Assembly (NCBI GenBank): GCA_034429195.1
Contig: DAOUGQ010000002.1
Location: forward strand, 124,001-188,000
Direction of reading: 5' to 3'
DNA from: UBA4782 sp034429195
Lineage (GTDB): Bacteria > Chloroflexota > Anaerolineae > Anaerolineales > Anaerolineaceae
DNA length: 64,000 nucleotides
A program made the translations under genes and the position numbers. The notes beneath the pieces are model-generated. The model was not told where the DNA came from and did not search any database. It saw only the letters and a program-made list of their open reading frames with translations. Positions 61,079 to 64,000 of this stretch are shown in pieces (position 1 is the first letter of the stretch; the number at the start of each line of letters is the position of its first letter).

Positions 61079-63656
61079 GGATGCCTAATTGTTTATAAAA
61101 CAAGCGTTTGGTAAATTCTGCACAGATGAAATAAATAATAACAATTGCTACTATCAAGCCTAAATAATGAAGTGGCAAGGACGAAAATCCTAGAAGAGAT
61201 GCAATGGGTGAGTAGGGTATAACGAATGCAACAAAACATACTATTGCTGTCACTATCATCATGGCGCGGCTCGGGTGACTTTTTTGGATGGGAAGACGTG
61301 TTCGCATGGCGAAAACCACCAATGCAGCAGATAGAACTGATTCGATAAACCAACCTGTATGAAAGCTTTGTTGAGAAGCTTTTAACCCGTATAAGAGCAA
61401 AATAAAGGTGGCATAGTCGAAAATTGAACTGAGCGTGCCAAATACCAACATAAAAAGACGAATGAAATTCACATTCCAACGATGTGGTCGTTGTATGAAA
61501 ATATCGTCGACCTTATCTCCAGCGATGGTCATTTCTGGCAAATCAGTCAGGAAGTTGATTAGCAATATTTGTTTTGGTAGCATGGGAAGGAAGGGAAGAA
61601 ATAGGGAAGCTCCAGCTACACTGAACATATTCCCAAAATTAGCACTGGTTGCCATAAATACGTATTTTAAAGTATTAGCAAAAATCTTTCTTCCGTTGAT
61701 TATTCCCTGCTCCAGAACTTCAAGGTCTTGCTTCATCAAGACAAAATCTGCAGATTCTTTTGCCACATCAACGGCATTATCCACAGAAATGCTTACATCC
61801 GCATTATGAAGCGAAGGTGCATCATTCACCCCATCTCCCATATATCCAACCACGTGCCCCGTTTTTTTTAGAGCCAATATAATCTTTTCTTTTTGGTTGG
61901 GATCAACTTCTGCAAAAATATCTGTGCGTTCAGCCACATGCATGAGGGCATCATCATGCATATTTCCCAGATCAGAACCGATCATCACTTTTGGATCCGG
62001 AATACCGATAGCTCGAGCAGTATGGGCAGCAACCAAATGGTTATCACCCGTGATGATCTTAAGATTCACCCCTAATTTCTGTAAGCGTGAGACAGTTTCC
62101 ATTACTCCAGGTTTAGGGGGATCAAAGAACAACAAAAAACCTAAAAAAATCATCTGCTTTTCATCTGTACGGTCGTAGCAATCCTTTTCACCCGCAGGGC
62201 GGATAGCAACCCCAAGAACTCGGTAACCTTCATCACTCCACTTTGCATACCGCTGTTGCAATCCATCTCGATGTGTTTCATTGAGAATTTCTACTTTTTC
62301 TCCCAACTGGATAAAATCACAAACTTCTAAGATATTTTGAAATGCACCTTTAGTTACTATTAAATGCTTTGCTTTAATTTCATCGAAGAGGATAAGATCT
62401 CCCTTTACTACTATGCTCAACCTTTTTCGAATAAAGTCATAAGGGATTTCATCAATTTTCTGATCTTCAGTAGCTGGATATGTACCAGAATTAATGATCG
62501 CGTCATCCAATGGGTCAGACATTCCAGCCTGAAAATGAGCATTCAACCAGGCAGCATGCAGCACCTTTTCGGAGGGTTTGCCATCAATACCCAAAGCGCC
62601 ATCCAGCTTTACCACTCCAAGAGTCAGGGTTCCTGTTTTGTCTGTGCAAAGGATATCCATGCTTCCAAAATTTTCAATGGATGATAACCTGCGAACAATG
62701 ACACCTGCGGCTGCCATCAGTTGTGAGCCTTTGGAAAGATTCATATTAATAATGGCAGGCAATAATTGAGGGGTTAGCCCAACAGCAAGGGCAATGGAGA
62801 AAAGCAAGGCATCAAGAATTGGTTTCTTTAAGAGAACATTCACCGCAAAAATCGTTATCACCAGGATGAACATAATTTCAGTCAACAGATAACCAAGTCG
62901 ATGAATTCCACGATCAAATTCTGTTTCGGGCGGACGCAAGGTCAAATGTTTGGCTATTTGCCCATAGCTGGTTTGCCTGCCCGTCTGTGTGATAAGCAGT
63001 TTTGCGCTTCCGGTACGAACGTTGGTACCCATGAAAACATAATTTGTACGTTCCTGAAGGGTTGATTCTGCTGGCACCATACCTGGAATCTTTTCTACAG
63101 GAAAGGTTTCTCCTGTTAATACCGATTGATTGACGAAAAAATCCTTGGCTTCAAGTAGAATCCCATCGGCTGGAATGAGACTTCCTGCAGATAATATAAC
63201 CACATCACCAGGTACCAATTCCTCTGACAAGACCATCTGCTCTTGACTATCTCGAAGAACACGGGCTTTATGACTTACCTGCTGACGCAATTTTTCAACT
63301 GCATTATTTGCGTTGTATTCCTGAATGAAGCTGAGAATGGCACTTCCCAAGACGATAATGAAGATAATAGTCGAATCCACCCAATCACGAACAAAAGCTG
63401 AAATAATTGTTGCAGCCAGCAATATAAGAACAATAGGGCTAATAAATTGATTCAGGAAAAGCTGAAGTGGTGTGGCTTTTTTCTTAGTTACCAGAGTATT
63501 GTGCCCTAGAAGCGCTAGTTTATCATTCGCTTCTTTAGTAGTCAGACCTTCTTTGCGGCTTTGTAAAATAGAAAACAATTCTTCTGGAGGGTAATGCCAA
63601 TAAGGAATGATTTCAAGTCTCTTTTCGGCAGCAATAGAAAATTGGGATTTCGACAT
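61065..63656 (-). CDS. mgtA: MgtA-type magnesium-translocating P-type ATPase
   Basis: P3B-type ATPase of 863 aa that imports Mg2+. Motifs: cation site region AVGLTPQLLPAIINMNLSKGSQ, the phosphorylation site ILCTDKTGTLTLGVV, KTGHVVGYMGDGVNDAPSLHNADVSISVDNAVDVAKESAD, and the C-terminal helices. The N-terminus YWHYPPEELFSILQSRKEGL is like MgtA. AGGTGATGGA lies before the ATG. No M-box or other known Mg2+ leader is visible in the 242 nt upstream. Confidence 0.92.
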   Translation of the reverse strand: MSKSQFSIAAEKRLEIIPYWHYPPEELFSILQSRKEGLTTKEANDKLALLGHNTLVTKKKATPLQLFLNQFISPIVLILLAATIISAFVRDWVDSTIIFIIVLGSAILSFIQEYNANNAVEKLRQQVSHKARVLRDSQEQMVLSEELVPGDVVILSAGSLIPADGILLEAKDFFVNQSVLTGETFPVEKIPGMVPAESTLQERTNYVFMGTNVRTGSAKLLITQTGRQTSYGQIAKHLTLRPPETEFDRGIHRLGYLLTEIMFILVITIFAVNVLLKKPILDALLFSIALAVGLTPQLLPAIINMNLSKGSQLMAAAGVIVRRLSSIENFGSMDILCTDKTGTLTLGVVKLDGALGIDGKPSEKVLHAAWLNAHFQAGMSDPLDDAIINSGTYPATEDQKIDEIPYDFIRKRLSIVVKGDLILFDEIKAKHLIVTKGAFQNILEVCDFIQLGEKVEILNETHRDGLQQRYAKWSDEGYRVLGVAIRPAGEKDCYDRTDEKQMIFLGFLLFFDPPKPGVMETVSRLQKLGVNLKIITGDNHLVAAHTARAIGIPDPKVMIGSDLGNMHDDALMHVAERTDIFAEVDPNQKEKIILALKKTGHVVGYMGDGVNDAPSLHNADVSISVDNAVDVAKESADFVLMKQDLEVLEQGIINGRKIFANTLKYVFMATSANFGNMFSVAGASLFLPFLPMLPKQILLINFLTDLPEMTIAGDKVDDIFIQRPHRWNVNFIRLFMLVFGTLSSIFDYATFILLLYGLKASQQSFHTGWFIESVLSAALVVFAMRTRLPIQKSHPSRAMMIVTAIVCFVAFVIPYSPIASLLGFSSLPLHYLGLIVAIVIIYFICAEFTKRLFYKQLGIHEKQ

Positions 63657-63898
63657 TCCATCACCTGCGAAAAATCAAATTTATCTCTCGTATACAAAAT
63701 TTATTGCCAGATTTTGATAGCCTTTTCAGACCCTCAATTCAATGAAAAAATAATGAAGCATTAAAAGCAGCCATGTTGAGAATTGGCAATTGGGATACTG
63801 ACATTGATTTGATGATCTTGAATAGCCAATCGTAAAGTGGAAGTGAATAATTCGATGGCTGGATCGAAACGAAAGAATCGTTGCCTTCAAGGGCATTT

Positions 63899-64000
63899 TT
63901 ATTGCAAAAATGGAATACCCAGGCGTTCAAGCAGGTCACGGCAATATTCTGCCCGGTATTTGATGGGTGGTTTTTCTGGTCTATGGGAATCAGATCCTGC
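63899..64000 (-). CDS. C-terminal fragment of a probable PHP-domain enzyme
   Basis: The minus strand has an open frame from the right edge to a TAA at 63901-63899, coding AGSDSHRPEKPPIKYRAEYC and RDLLERLGIPFLQ. The GSDSH motif is typical of the end of PHP-type phosphoesterase domains. Only 33 residues are visible, so the assignment is weak. Confidence 0.4.
   Translation of the reverse strand, partial: AGSDSHRPEKPPIKYRAEYCRDLLERLGIPFLQ

Noticed and set aside
63657..63898. Mg2+ riboswitch (M-box) before mgtA
   Set aside because: No conserved M-box segments and no terminator pairing are visible in these 242 nt.
63739..63939. 66-codon minus-strand ORF upstream of mgtA
   Set aside because: It overlaps, in another frame, the end of the gene entering from the right edge and has no domain or ribosome site.

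Overview
The window is a 64 kb piece of a bacterial chromosome of moderate GC. Its style points to the Anaerolineae (Chloroflexota): lipoproteins with Ala/Glu/Thr-rich linkers, a dcw cluster without murE, and many ABC importers fed by lipoprotein binding proteins. This placement is an inference from gene style; no rRNA or tRNA gene was seen. No CRISPR array or insertion sequence was seen either.

Left part, 1-10 kb: a minus-strand division and cell-wall (dcw) operon runs mraZ, rsmH, ftsL-like, ftsI, murF, mraY, murD, ftsW, murG and a CvpA-like gene cut by the window edge. Most genes overlap by 4 nt or nearly touch. Its promoter is followed by three 10-bp-phased MraZ boxes and a perfect hairpin. 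From 10 to 19 kb come an EamA-like protein, an MFS exporter, arfB, and a maltodextrin-type locus (binding protein, two permeases, GH13 glycosidase, LacI-type repressor) with two perfect palindromic operators just after the promoter -10 box. An acyl-ACP thioesterase follows. From 19 to 26 kb lie clpB and a K+ module (KdpD-like kinase, KdpE, KimA-like transporter).

Middle part, 26-41 kb: an opp-type peptide ABC operon with two oddities. OppC carries a binding-protein-like domain in its first external loop. The solute-binding protein gene is circularly permuted (C-terminal lobe before N-terminal lobe) and carries an in-frame amber codon. Next, comM (Mg-chelatase-like ATPase) is split by a 7.05-kb integrative element, about 33763-40821. 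The element encodes a large serine recombinase, a ribbon-helix-helix protein, a CHC2/Toprim primase, a RepA/DnaB-type ATPase, a 9-bp iteron array, a phage-type HTH (small-terminase-like) protein and several small unknown proteins. The 5-bp core and the exact pre-insertion comM reading frame can be rebuilt. Integration also changes the last codons of the integrase. The content resembles a replicating phage satellite or mini-ICE.

Right part, 41-64 kb: a trypsin-fold protease, a cold-shock protein, YdcF, a PatB/MalY enzyme, an RlmI/K-like methyltransferase, proC, then a TPP-riboswitch operon for thiamine salvage (thiN, thiB, thiP, thiQ and a DUF402 hydrolase). Membrane proteins, a DUF3048 lipoprotein, a methyltransferase, a compact structured transcript with a 19-codon ORF, and a CrtI-type desaturase follow. 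Last come a serine-palmitoyltransferase-like gene next to a reductase resembling eukaryotic 3-ketodihydrosphingosine reductase, suggesting sphingoid-base synthesis, then a lipid-flippase-like membrane protein and an MgtA-type Mg2+ ATPase.
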